This document shows positions 21,900-32,900 of a stretch of 64,000 bases of DNA, in pieces. The notes below the pieces were generated by a model. It was not told where the DNA came from and ran no database searches. It saw nothing but the letters and a program-made list of their open reading frames with translations. A program made the position numbers and the translations under genes. This stretch comes from Tretioscincus oriximinensis (lineage: Eukaryota; Chordata; Lepidosauria; Squamata; Gymnophthalmidae): contig JAJVDF010000251.1 in NCBI GenBank assembly GCA_022410635.1, positions 245,437-309,436 of the forward strand, given 5' to 3'. Within the stretch, counting starts at the first letter, position 1. Each line of letters begins with the position of its first letter.

Positions 21900-22374
21900 G
21901 CCCCCCTCCAGGAAGCCTGCTGGGTGATCTTGGGCCAATCACAGTTCTTTAGGAGAAGAAGAACTGGGTTCTTATACCCCGCTTTTCTCACCTTTCAAAG
22001 GGACTCAAAGCGGCTTACAAGGGTATTTCTATCTTCCCCACCAGGCTGTGGTGATTCCCATGTATCTACTTGCAGTCAGTTGCAATTTCTTGCAATTCAT
22101 GCTTTCGAATAGCTGGGTTGGCTAGGGCTACAGGCTAGTGGAAGCTCACCTCCCCCCATGTCAGACACAGGGCTTCGAAACCCGATCTCCCAGATGAGAG
22201 ACAAATTCTTTAGCGACTGAGCTATCCGTGCTTGCTTTAGAACTCTCTCAGCCCCACATACTTCACAGGATATCTATTGTGAAGAAAGCAACAAAAGCTA
22301 TGTGCACCCCCCTATGATTGGCTGCCCTGAGACCTTCGGGTATAAGTGGGATACAAGTATAAATAAATAATAAA
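21900..22374 (+). mobile_element. tRNA-derived SINE (type A), split by another SINE
   Basis: The left part (to 21952: gctgggtgatcttgggcc, cacagttctttag) and right part (from 22241: aactctctcagccccac ... gggatacaagtataaataaataa) are two halves of a SINE seen intact at 26633-26890. Between them lies a type B SINE in the opposite orientation. The head with polymerase III boxes is degraded or missing. The type resembles Sauria-like SINEs of squamates; the name is inference. Confidence 0.8.
21953..22234 (-). mobile_element. tRNA-derived SINE (type B) nested in type A
   Basis: Minus-strand copy: its 3' end (gaagaagaagaactgggttc) is at 21953 and its tRNA-like head (agcgactgagctatccgtgc) is at 22212-22231. 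The B-box-like gggcttcgaaaccc lies near 22170. Flanked by ctttag on both sides (21947-21952 and 22235-22240), the target duplication inside the older type A SINE. Confidence 0.85.
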
Positions 22375-22688
22375 CCCATTTGTTTTCCTTAATCCTGATA
22401 TGTATGGACAAGATTGTGCACGCACAGGGAGAGACAACACGAGATTGGTGGCATCAACCCGCAAAGCAGGGCAGGAAACACACGACACGGAGGGTAGATT
22501 TGTCTCGGATATTATGTGATGGAACTATCTTTGTCTTGTGGATCCTATAGCCCCCCAATGCCCAATACATGTAGACGGGCGGGTGACTGCATAAAGCCTG
22601 AAGTAGGTTTCAAATCTGCCTTTTAGCCCCTCATATGTCAGAGCAACCTAAATCCGAGATATATCCCGGAATAAAGCTTAATAGAAGG

Positions 22689-22985
22689 CACGGATAGCTC
22701 AGTCGCTTAGGAATTCGTCTCTCGCCTGGGAGATGGGGTTTCGAAGCCCTGTGTGGGACGTGGGGAGGGGTGAGCACCTTCCTGTAGCTCTTGCCAACCC
22801 AGCTATTCGAAAGCATAATTTGCAAGAAATTGCAACTGACTGCAAGTAGATACATGGGAACCACCATAGCCTGGTGGGGAAGATAGAATGGAATCCTTTG
22901 GGCAAAATATATCCTTGTAAGCCGCTTTGAGTCACTTTGATGGTGGGAAAAGAGGGGTATAAGAACCCAGTTCTTCTTCTTCTTC
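22689..22985 (+). mobile_element. tRNA-derived SINE (type B)
   Basis: The head starts cacggatagctcagtcgctta (A-box) and has ggtttcgaagccc (B-box) near 22737. A body unrelated to tRNA follows, and a tail gtataagaacccagttcttc ends in (TTC)n. Flanked by tagaagg (22682-22688 and 22986-22992). A near copy lies at 47702-48003. Confidence 0.87.
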
Positions 22986-22992
22986 TAGAAGG

Positions 22993-23580
22993 AGCCAAAA
23001 AACTTACTGAGTTGTAAATAAGGTTAAGGGGAAAATTAAAATGAAAAGGAGAAAAGGGGAAGAAAAGAAATGAGCTTTAATTACTGTTTGCTTTCGAAAA
23101 GCTTATGTCTCCAATTCCACTTGCAGATTTTTGTTTGTAAATTTAAATAAATACACAATGCAATCAAGAGAGAACCCTTTCTCCTTGTTCCTTCTCCGAC
23201 CTGCTGCGTTTTGCCTTTTCAAAGCGAGAGCAGCATGGGCCCGGTGATGAAGGGCGGGATATAAACCATCATTTTGAATAAATAAATAAATAAATAAATA
23301 AATAAATTCCCGAATTGACCGAAGACTTTTTTTAGCCCTTTCAGGTTACTCGATTTTCTCCATTATTTCCTGGCTTGCAAACATGACACCTGTTTGCCTC
23401 ACCTGATCCGCCGGAATTTAACCAACTTGTGTTTCCCAAGGGGCCAGGGGTCTAATCCAACAGGCCTTGCGGAAACACTTCATCTCCTAGGCAACGTCCA
23501 TCCATCGTTACACTACAGGGTGGGCGAGCACAGGAGAAACCCGCTCTTTTTCCCTCACGTTTGATGGAACTTTGGACAAC
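22993..23580. other. TECR upstream DNA with SINE/LINE tail remnant
   Basis: Mostly unclassified. At 23255-23308 the run gggcgggatataaa followed by (AATA)n looks like a retroposon 3' tail. From about 23380 the sequence becomes richer in G+C and CpG towards the promoter. Confidence 0.5.
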
Positions 23581-23904
23581 GGCGATTGGTTAAAAACCAC
23601 CTTGCTCGTGAATTTATTATTGCATCATCTTCGGCCTGCCGTTCCTCTGGTCCTTTTCAGTTGATTGGATGGTGCTGTCCCGCCTTCGAGGTTTCCATAG
23701 AGACGCTTGGGGCGGGAGGGCGGTAAGAGAGGCGTGGCTCTACGTCTCTATTGGTTGGTGATTTGAAACCAGACTCCTGTGATTGGCTAACCTGTCCCCT
23801 GAGTCGCGCCCCCTTCAAAGGAGCTTAGGGTGTGTCACGTGAGAAGGAACGGGTGCCAGGAGGCGGCTGTAGCGGCAGCAGCGGGCAGAGCATACAGCGG
23901 AACG
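23581..23904 (+). promoter_or_regulatory. TECR promoter, TATA-less, CCAAT-rich
   Basis: A CpG-richer region directly upstream of exon 1. Four ATTGG motifs (inverted CCAAT, NF-Y type) lie at 23586-23590, 23664-23668, 23750-23754 and 23782-23786, all in the same orientation. A GC box (ggggcggg) lies at 23709-23716 and an E-box CACGTG at 23836-23841. No TATA box is seen. The transcription start is not determinable; the last CCAAT is about 120 bp before the ATG. CpG and TATA-less architecture fits a housekeeping lipid gene, and CACGTG is compatible with USF/SREBP-type control (inference). Confidence 0.7.
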
Positions 23905-23919
23905 ATGAAGTACTATGAG
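23905..23919 (+). CDS. TECR: TECR exon 1 (coding part)
   Basis: ATG at 23905 encodes MKYYE and ends at the donor gag|gtgagg. This is the short first coding exon expected for the gene; phase 0. The ATG context is aacgATGa. The 5' untranslated part upstream cannot be delimited. Confidence 0.9.
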
Positions 23920-26900
23920 GTGAGGTCGGCGTTGTGAGGCCTGCTTAGGCCTCCTCGGACGGGTGGGTTGGTCTGGGCAGCAGGTCGCCGTTGGCATCTT
24001 CAGCCGCGAGAGAGTGAGTTCTAGCAAGGAGGGAGTGGGTAATAAGCCGCACGCGTGGGAGTGTGTGACTGCGGGGAACGCATGCGCAGGGGTTGTGTGG
24101 AAGTGGGAGAGTGAAGCTGCGCATGTGCGTGGGGAAAATATCCACGCTGGTTGTTGGAGGGAAGGCGGCATGATTTGCTGACCTAAGCAGGTTCGATGGA
24201 CTTTGCAATGATTCTTACCTTTGCAATGATAAGGACACGCGCTGTGTACCCTCTCTAGAAGCTGCCATGCCTGGGCAGAGCTCCACAGCACTTAAAGCCT
24301 GCCTATAAGCACCAAGTAGTATCATACCTTACCTTACCTAGAGTTCCTTTTCCATACCTGCTTATTTGAATGTCATCAGGTGTTTTGCACTTACTCTCTT
24401 CTTTCAGATCCACCTTTATCCACTGAGTCAACGGATATCATTAGTTTTTCTAAGATTATTCCATTGGCTTAAAAAAACACATAATGGTAAAATATTAATA
24501 GCTTCAGACCCACTAAACGTTCCCACCTAAATTTCCCAGATTTAATTTCTTGCATATTTTGCAATATTGTATGTATCATATTCGTGTGATGTTACGTTTT
24601 GCCCTGTTCTGCTTCAGTCCAAAGAAATAGAGTAAAAGTCCAAAAGGGTGAAGTATAATAATGACGAAGTCCTCAAATAATGCAAGTGTAGATACTGATG
24701 GAGTATAGGAGATCTTTCTGTCGTCATAAGCTGTGGAATCGTTCTGGAGCATTTTAACTTTGTGAAAGCGTGAATTTTGGATTAAGCCCACTAATATATG
24801 GAAATTTTAAGCTTATATATATAATGCATCAATAGGCCACTGAAGAAGACCATTCGGTGGAAACGCATCTGGCCTCCAGCTGATGAAGACAATAACTACA
24901 CTTGCATTATTTGAGGACATCATCATATGTCACCCTTTTGGACTTCTACTCTATTTCTTTGAACTGAAGCAATATATTGGGCTGCTCCACTTTATATTTT
25001 GGAAATTGTGGATTGCACGTGGTTGAACACCCAAGAGTTTTTGCTCTGTTATCACTATCTTTAAAATGAAATATTTCTCTCAAGTATCTTCTTCGACACA
25101 TAAGAGCTCATAATAAGAACATAAGAAGAGCCATACTGGATAAGGCCACAGCCCATCAAATCCAGCATTCTGTGTCACACAGAGGCCCACCAGATGCACA
25201 GAGGCCCACCAGATGCAACAGAGGAAAGCAAATATGCTCCTGTTTATGACTCCCTGCAAATGATATTTCAGGAGTCCTGCCTGTTGCTCCACCCCGGAGG
25301 CAACATCCAGACATCCATCCTAGTATCCATTTATACCCTTGGTGTCCATAAACCTGTCTAGTCCTGTCTTGAAACTATCCAAGCTGTTAGCTACCACCAC
25401 CTCTTCAGGAAGTAAATTCCACAGGCCGATGACCCTCTGGGTGAAAAAATACTTACCTTTGTCTGTTTTCACTTTTCTACCCAACAGTTTTAAGGAGTGC
25501 CCTCTGGTCCTTGTGTTGTGTGATAGTTTGCTTTGATGTGCTAATTTTCTTAGGTAGAATTAAAGTTTGCAAAACTACTTCTCCAGTTAAATCTTATTGA
25601 AGACGGGGAATAGGCTTGCAAGACTGATGCAAGTGCATAATTAGCAAACTGTAGATAACAGGTAACTTATTTTCTTGGGAAGGATAAATTTTGTTACATC
25701 ATATGCATTTGAAGCTTGCGAAATTCATTTTTAATTCTGTTTTCAATTTTACTATGATATGATTCTTAAAACAGCATTCATTTCCCATTCAGATACCTTG
25801 AGGTAAAGGAGAGATTGAAATTTAAATAAATAAAATATAATTATAGTGCAAAACTACATAATTGCTCATTATGGAAGATGGGAATTATGGATTCACACTT
25901 GGTCTTATTTTGTTCCAGAAAGGGGTCTGCTGTCCATATGGCATTCTGAACTAATATAAGCCATGAGAGAGCTTGTGCTAACTGAGAATAGCATATGAAC
26001 TGCAGAGTCCTTAGACCACTTTCTAGAACAGAATAAGACCAAGTGTGAGTTAGGCCCATAATTCCTTGTGAAAGTCAGTAGCCCAGTGGCCAGTATCCGT
26101 AAGCCAAGGACATTATGGAGAGGAAACTCAGTCCACCACTCTGACAATTTTGTTCTGAAGGGACACTTGATCACCTATTAATTTTACTAATTGGTTAAGA
26201 AGAAACAGTATTTTTAAAAGCTTCTTGTGCAAGGAAATATATTTTACCAACTGTGTTAAAACAGAAATACATTACAAAAGAATGTAATACAAAAAGTATA
26301 TTTTTAAGCTTCATCCAATCAGTTGTGCTTACTACGTATTTCATGGAAGAGCTAATAAGTGGGTACTGTTATACATGTTAGACTTAAAGTATGAGGTTGT
26401 ACTATTATCGTTCCATTTTGGATTGAAATTCCTAAAATAAGTAATCATTGCTGGCTAAAGAAGTTCATGTTCTTAGGAACTGCATCTCCAAAGTTTAATA
26501 TCTATATATCACAAATTACTGTGAAATGTCAAAAAAGGGTCCTTATTGAACAATGAGAGCAATGATTATTGTTGAATTAAGCTTAGATAGTGGATATGCA
26601 TTTGAACAGGTATATTTAAATAACAATGAAAGATAGACCTAGGTAGTTAGAGTGTTGGACTCGCATCTGGGAGTCTCCTGGTTCGATTCCCCACTCCTCC
26701 ATGAAACCCAGCTGGGTGACCTTGGGCCAGTCACAGTTCTTTAGAACTCCCTCAGCCCCACTTATTTCACAGGGTGTCTGTTGTGGAGAAAGCAACAAAA
26801 GCTATGTGCACCACCCTATGGTTGGCCGCCCTGAGACCTTTGGGCACAGGGCGGGATATAAGTACAAATAAATAAAATAAATAAATAATAGAGTGTTGGA

Positions 26901-29900
26901 CTCTTATCTGGTAGTCTCCTGGTTAGATTCCACATACTTCCAAGAAGCCAGCTGGGTGACTTTGGGCCAATCAGAATTCTTTATGACCCTATTATCCCTA
27001 CCTACCCTCTGGTGAAAATAAACATTGTTACATTTTGTTTAATAAAGAATATATACATTCTTCTTCTTGTTCTTCTTGTCATTGTTCTTCTTGTCATTGT
27101 TCTTCTTGTCATTGTTCTTCCTCTTCTTCTTCTTCCTCTTCTTCTTCCTCTTCTTCTTCTTCCTCTTCTTCTTCCTCCTCTTCTTCTTCCTCCTCTTCTT
27201 CTTCCTCTTCTTCTTCCTCTTCCCCTTCTCCTTCTCCTTCTTCTCCTTCTCCTTCTCCTTCTTCTCCTTCTTCTCCTTATTATTATTATTATTATTATGA
27301 AAAATTCTCCTTTCTGATTTTATGAAGTTTAAGAACACTTGCTATTTTAAACTATTTAGCAGCAACAGAGAACTGAGATGGGATACGTGGAATCTGTGAA
27401 GCCAAAATAACAGCAATTTTCAATACAGAATAGATTTTATCATCTAGTTAACACAAAGTAATAGTAATGATTATTAAACAAATCTATCAAGACCTAGACT
27501 TGACCTAGGAAAAAAATATCATAGAACTCTTAATTTTAGTCCTCCCAAGTGAACTTATCATTATTAACATAATTCTGAAAGTTTGTAGTAAACTTCATGA
27601 CAGTTAAGTTTCCTAAGCACTTTGTGGAATATGTTATTTAGGGTAAGTATATGGGAGTGGTTCAGTGGATATATTGGAAGCACATTGAGTCCACTTTCTA
27701 TCCTTGTCTGTTCCCTGCTGCACTAAGCGAGCTAAGGATCTGAAGAGCCAAAGGATTTTAAACCAGTGGCTTTTAAACTGCAGGAGATCCTGCTGGACAT
27801 TTTGTGCTAGATAAGCACATTTCCAGTTTTCATTTTCCTATCTCCCTGCCTGTATAGGTTTTTCTGTGTCTTTACTCTTCTTGAAACTTTGCACTGTACA
27901 TTTATTCTTTATTATTTGCAACTCATGGAATTTATGCAAATCAAGAGAACTTCATAGACATTATTTTTAAAAAAATCCTAAAAAAAGGAAAGCACATTTG
28001 ACATTTCTACTCATGAATATGGCCTTTTTATTTACGATTTCAGAAATAAAGAACCAGCGAAGTTCCTGTGACATCTATAAGTCACAAATGATAATCAACT
28101 GTATTGTGCAAATTGTACTTTGTTTTGTGTTCTCCTTTCAGCCCTATTTAGTTTTAAAACAAATAAATGAATAAAATATAAACCTTCAGCCTTGCTGGAT
28201 CATACGCATTCTCTCCTTTCTCATACCTAGAAATAATCAATAATGATTTGGACCAGGAAGCGTATCATGGTGATGTAGTTTATAGAAGTCTCTTAGGTCT
28301 CTATCTTCTTTTTCCTTGGGCCTCCCTTAGATCCCACCAGCTTATGGAAGGCAGGGTTATAATACCCCTGCTGGTGTAGCATACCAGCCAGTTCAGAATC
28401 CCTCAAGGCTCACATGCTGGTGGCCTTTTAGAAAACAGAAATACAGAAAATGCTGAAAGAAGTGCATATTATTGAGTGCTAGACTTTTCTACCCTGTCAC
28501 TCCAGATGTTTTTTCCCTTCACAGTCACAATAGCTGTCAGTCCAGAAAGTAATCTAATATCTGGAAAAACAGTCATTATAATATCCCAAGGGTGCACATG
28601 ATTGCCAAAAATGCTGTTTTTCGCTCCTATTGAATATTCAATAACCAATACATATTTAAATATTTTAAACATTAAATCATAAAATATTATTAAAATATTT
28701 TTCTCTGTTTGAGATTCTGCTTTAGAAACAAATAATATTACCTATCTTAACTTTGCTCTGATATAAAACTGTAGTGCTCTTCTTTTTAAAACTGATGAAT
28801 AGAAAAACAAAGTACATTTGACATTTCTACTTATGACTGGACCGTTTTATTCATGAATTCATGAATAAAACCCAGCCAAGTTCCCTTAATGTCCACAAGT
28901 CACAAATAACAATGAACTATATAATACAAACTGAACTGTATTTTGTATCCTTCTCTTAAATTGTCTCCAGCAATCTATAGCTTTGAAACAAATAAATGAA
29001 TGAAATAAATACAAGACTTCAGCCTTGAAGGACTGATGCTTCATACTAAATCAGATACATTATATTAGCAGCATGATAACAAATGTGCTTAGTGGGTCTC
29101 TTATTCTTGTATCCTACATATGCTTTAGATTCTTCGGAAGCATTTTTTTGTCCTGCCAGCTTGCTGGTGGAAAAGATTCCCTAAGAGAGAAAGGTCCAGG
29201 ATTAAGCTAAGAATTAAATTTTACTTCTCAGGCAAGGCTGCAAACAAAGCACTCAAATTTGTTTCCAAACAGGTCACCAATCAATCTTAGCTCCTGCCTA
29301 GAGGATAATTACATTTGCTCACATTATTCATCCGAGGGTTTCTCAAACTTGGAAATTAGCAACCCATTTACTCCTGGCTCCTTTCTTCAGAATCTCACAG
29401 CCCATCTAGATTTTCCTATGATCCATAAGTGTATTCCAGTTTGTGCTTTGGAAATGAGGTCTTAAGTGCAGAATGCTAACTCAAATAATTCCTTATTTTA
29501 ATATTTTTCTTGTAACATGGTTTTGTGGTATCTGTACAAATGTGCTCGTCCAGTCTGAAGAATGACCCTGAGCTGCTAAGTGCCTCTTCAGCCATGAGGT
29601 CAGACCTGCCTTTGCACCTGTCCTGTAAATGGATATATGCCTAGCACTGCAACTCTAGTAAGACAGGCTATATGTACTGCCTGCCCAACCAGATCAGCAA
29701 TTTCTCAAGTATTCTGTCCAATGAATGGTACTGACTGAATATTGAACAGGACAGTTTAGGACTTCCTCTTATTTAAAAAAAAATCTGAAACAGAGCAGTA
29801 CCCTTCCTCCAGTTTGGTAAATAGGCTCAGCCTTGTTATCTTTGTTAATAATGTGAAAAGCTAGGCAAAAAATTTGACAGTTTGAATCCATACTTTAATT

Positions 29901-32900
29901 TCATTTAAAGATCACTTTTTCTAACTTTTAATTTGCTTTATTAATCTGGAAGGTTTCCATAGAAAACACTTTTAAATATGCATACTGCCCTGAGCGCATG
30001 ATTAAGAATGGAATACAAGGTTAACCAAATACAAATACTTTGTATTCTTCAAGTAAATAGTCTGGGTTTTTAATTCTTATTTGGGGGTCAGGATGAGGCT
30101 AAAATTGTGTAGTGAGCCCTTTATGCATCCATCTTTAGAATTCATGTCAATCATAGTATGTTTTATGTTTAATATATGGAATGCACAGTAATTATCAGCT
30201 GTTTAGCTTTGTTCTGAAGCTATTTTAACTACTGTTTATTAGACCGTGGAGCTGAAGTTGAGAGACTAGAAGGAAGGGTAGAAGTGAGGCAGTTGCCACA
30301 GTCAATCACATTATAAAATATTATAAAGTGGAAATTAAATGAGACTGCAACTTGAAGAAGACTGTTTCAGTGAGTGGGTAAATGGATAAATTCCAGAAAT
30401 GCTTTTTCTAATTTCTAAGTAATATAAGATTCTTTTGTACATGATAGTTGGACTTTTACACACTCATTAAAATGAGTCTTATAATATTAGTTTCTTACAG
30501 CATGATTTTCCTCTTGCATAGTTATAAAATGCAATTGCCTGACAAGTACAGAATAAAAATACTCAAATAAAATAGCAACAATGACTTAACAGTGATAGAC
30601 AGATGTTCCCCTAATCCCACAGTTCTCCGTAGGCATAAAATAACTGTACATCACATGACTTGCAGAAACCAAGTGAAAGCATTATACAGTGACCAGCTCT
30701 ACAATACTAGAGTTGGAGCTTATGTTTAAGGAAAGTGAATCATTGCATGTGTTAGTACTGCCATGAAGTTCAAAGCCTGCTTCTTCATCCAATTTGGTTG
30801 TCTGGTCCTACTACAGTGATGAGCCTTTAGCAAAGAAGATACCAGTAAGTGTTTTTAAACCTTCAACAACATATAAAATCAATGTTGCACAATAAGTGGC
30901 AAAAGAAGGAACTATCTAATTAATAACGACATTTTTATCATTTTATGACTTATGTAGTATAGAAAAAGTAAGTTATTAAAATATGTGGTTAGAATTTGGT
31001 GTTCTCAGGAGCTAAATGCCAGGTAGAGCTTCAGAGTTTCATTTCCATTTCTTCCATTTGAATGCATCTGGAAGGCAGAACATCTTCCAGGAGATGCTTT
31101 TGCATGCTGCTTAGATGGAGCATAGTCAACGGAGCTATCAAAGAGAGCATGCATTGCTCCATTTTTCTCTTAAAGGACCATCAAACCTAATTTAGTGAAA
31201 TCTTTTTATTACTCAGGCAACATGTATTCCCCTGCACATGGTGTACTTTTGTTGTTTATATACATTGTGACATAGTGGCCAAATGTGCTCATATACAATG
31301 CAACCTCTTGTTCATCTTTCATTTCATAAAACATTAGTGTGAATTCAGAATCCAATGCTGTTATGCCAGGTTATGTGCATGTGCACCCTTGCTTTTTTCT
31401 TCATGCTACACATCACTTTTTAAGCTTCCGTGCTATATATTTTAAGAATAAACATCATTCAATATGAAATGCTTTGCTTATCTCTTAAGAAATGTTTGAA
31501 TTTAGTTTTCATCAAAATAGGGTAAGAAATAGTTCAAATGTCTTAACATATGAGATTGTGGTTATTGCTGTCCCAAATATCACAATGAATATTGACTGAC
31601 ATTAGTCAATGTGGCGATTAGAAGGTATTTTGTTCAATATAGGACAATTGTAGCCCCTGTGCTTAGTTTTGAAACATCGATCTGATTTGAATCAATGTAA
31701 GAGCTGCTTAAATTGGAGGTATTTGAGCACTCTTAATATTTTGTTTATTGCTTTGGGGGGCCCTGGGAACCCATTGAAGTGCATAGAAAAAGAAACTGGA
31801 TGAAATTTTAGGCTTGAAAATATTTTTTTCTTGGTGCAATGGATGTTGTGCTGGAGATAGAAGTTATGAACCAATTAGAAACTAGGAAGGGGAGCATCCT
31901 TTTCAGTAGATCCATGCCTTTTTTCTTGCAGAGCCTGGAAAGACTACAATGGCAGCTACCTTTTGGATGCTTGATAGAGCTTACCTGAATCAATGTCTGA
32001 AGGAGGGATGGTCCCTTCCTTAGATTTCTATGCAGTGAACTCTCCCATTTTTTCACACTTAGACTCAGGGTGGATTTGATTTAAATCTAACTGATTTAAA
32101 TCACGATTTAAATCACTAGTCAGTAAGGCTTGATTTAAATCAGTGATTTAAAGCAAAGTTTCTACCTAAANTAGTTCTTGCTATTTTAACATGCAAGTAG
32201 ATGAAGATTTTTAGAATCACTTTTTATATTACTTTTTTCTCCCCAGTTTAATGGGTTAATCATTCATATTTGGACACCACTGTTCTGTTGTACTTAGGAA
32301 GGAGAAAAATAATCCTGACCTTAATAACAATTTAAATAGATTTATTCAACTGAAACAATAACAACATTACAGCATAAGTTATTTGCTTAAACAAACATCC
32401 ATGTTTGTTAACTAAGTTGGCTAAACAATATATATATATTTTAAGAAACTTAGACTGTCAGCCCAGCTTTACCGATAGGCGAAGGAGCTTCATTAAAATA
32501 TTCCCAAACTGGGTCTCTTTTACGGCCTGCTGCCATTATAAGGAAAGAATGTAATAAACCTCAGATCGTACACACAAACAGATCCAGACTTGTCTGTCTG
32601 TGGCTATGCTGCAGTATTGTGCTCAAAGTTTCACTTTCATTTTCTTGTCTGCTTGCCCTTCCTCCTCCTCACACTTAGATTCACATTCTTCTTGTGTTGT
32701 GCAGATCTATTCCACTCCAAACAATCAGAAACATATTGTCTAACTTCTTGGACTTGGCACTGAAGGGGTTGATTCTGTATTCATAGGTTTGTAGAACAAT
32801 AGGTTTAAGGTCTTTTTCTCAACTCTGTTCATGTTGTAACATTTTTGCTGTGAAGAAGAGGCTGGGACCTCTGCGGAGTCAAATTCAGTTTTGAGAACTG

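Noticed and set aside
22687..22770. tRNA gene candidate (A- and B-box sequence)
   Set aside because: Part of a SINE head with (TTC)n tail and target duplication; recurring at 21.9, 47.7 and 61.3 kb; does not fold as a complete tRNA cloverleaf.
1..23580. Search for DNAJB1, the head-to-head neighbour of TECR in mammals
   Set aside because: No J-domain (HPD) or other exon of it was found on either strand; it may lie further left or synteny may differ.
23815..24291. 158-codon minus-strand frame overlapping TECR exon 1
   Set aside because: CpG-rich promoter composition creates long frames; no recognisable domain and no conserved gene expected here.
26633..26700. tRNA gene candidate in type A SINE
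   Set aside because: Same reason: a dispersed SINE head followed by SINE body.
27012..27338. Open frames in four readings across the TTC tract
   Set aside because: Pure Ser, Leu or Lys/Arg runs produced by a microsatellite.
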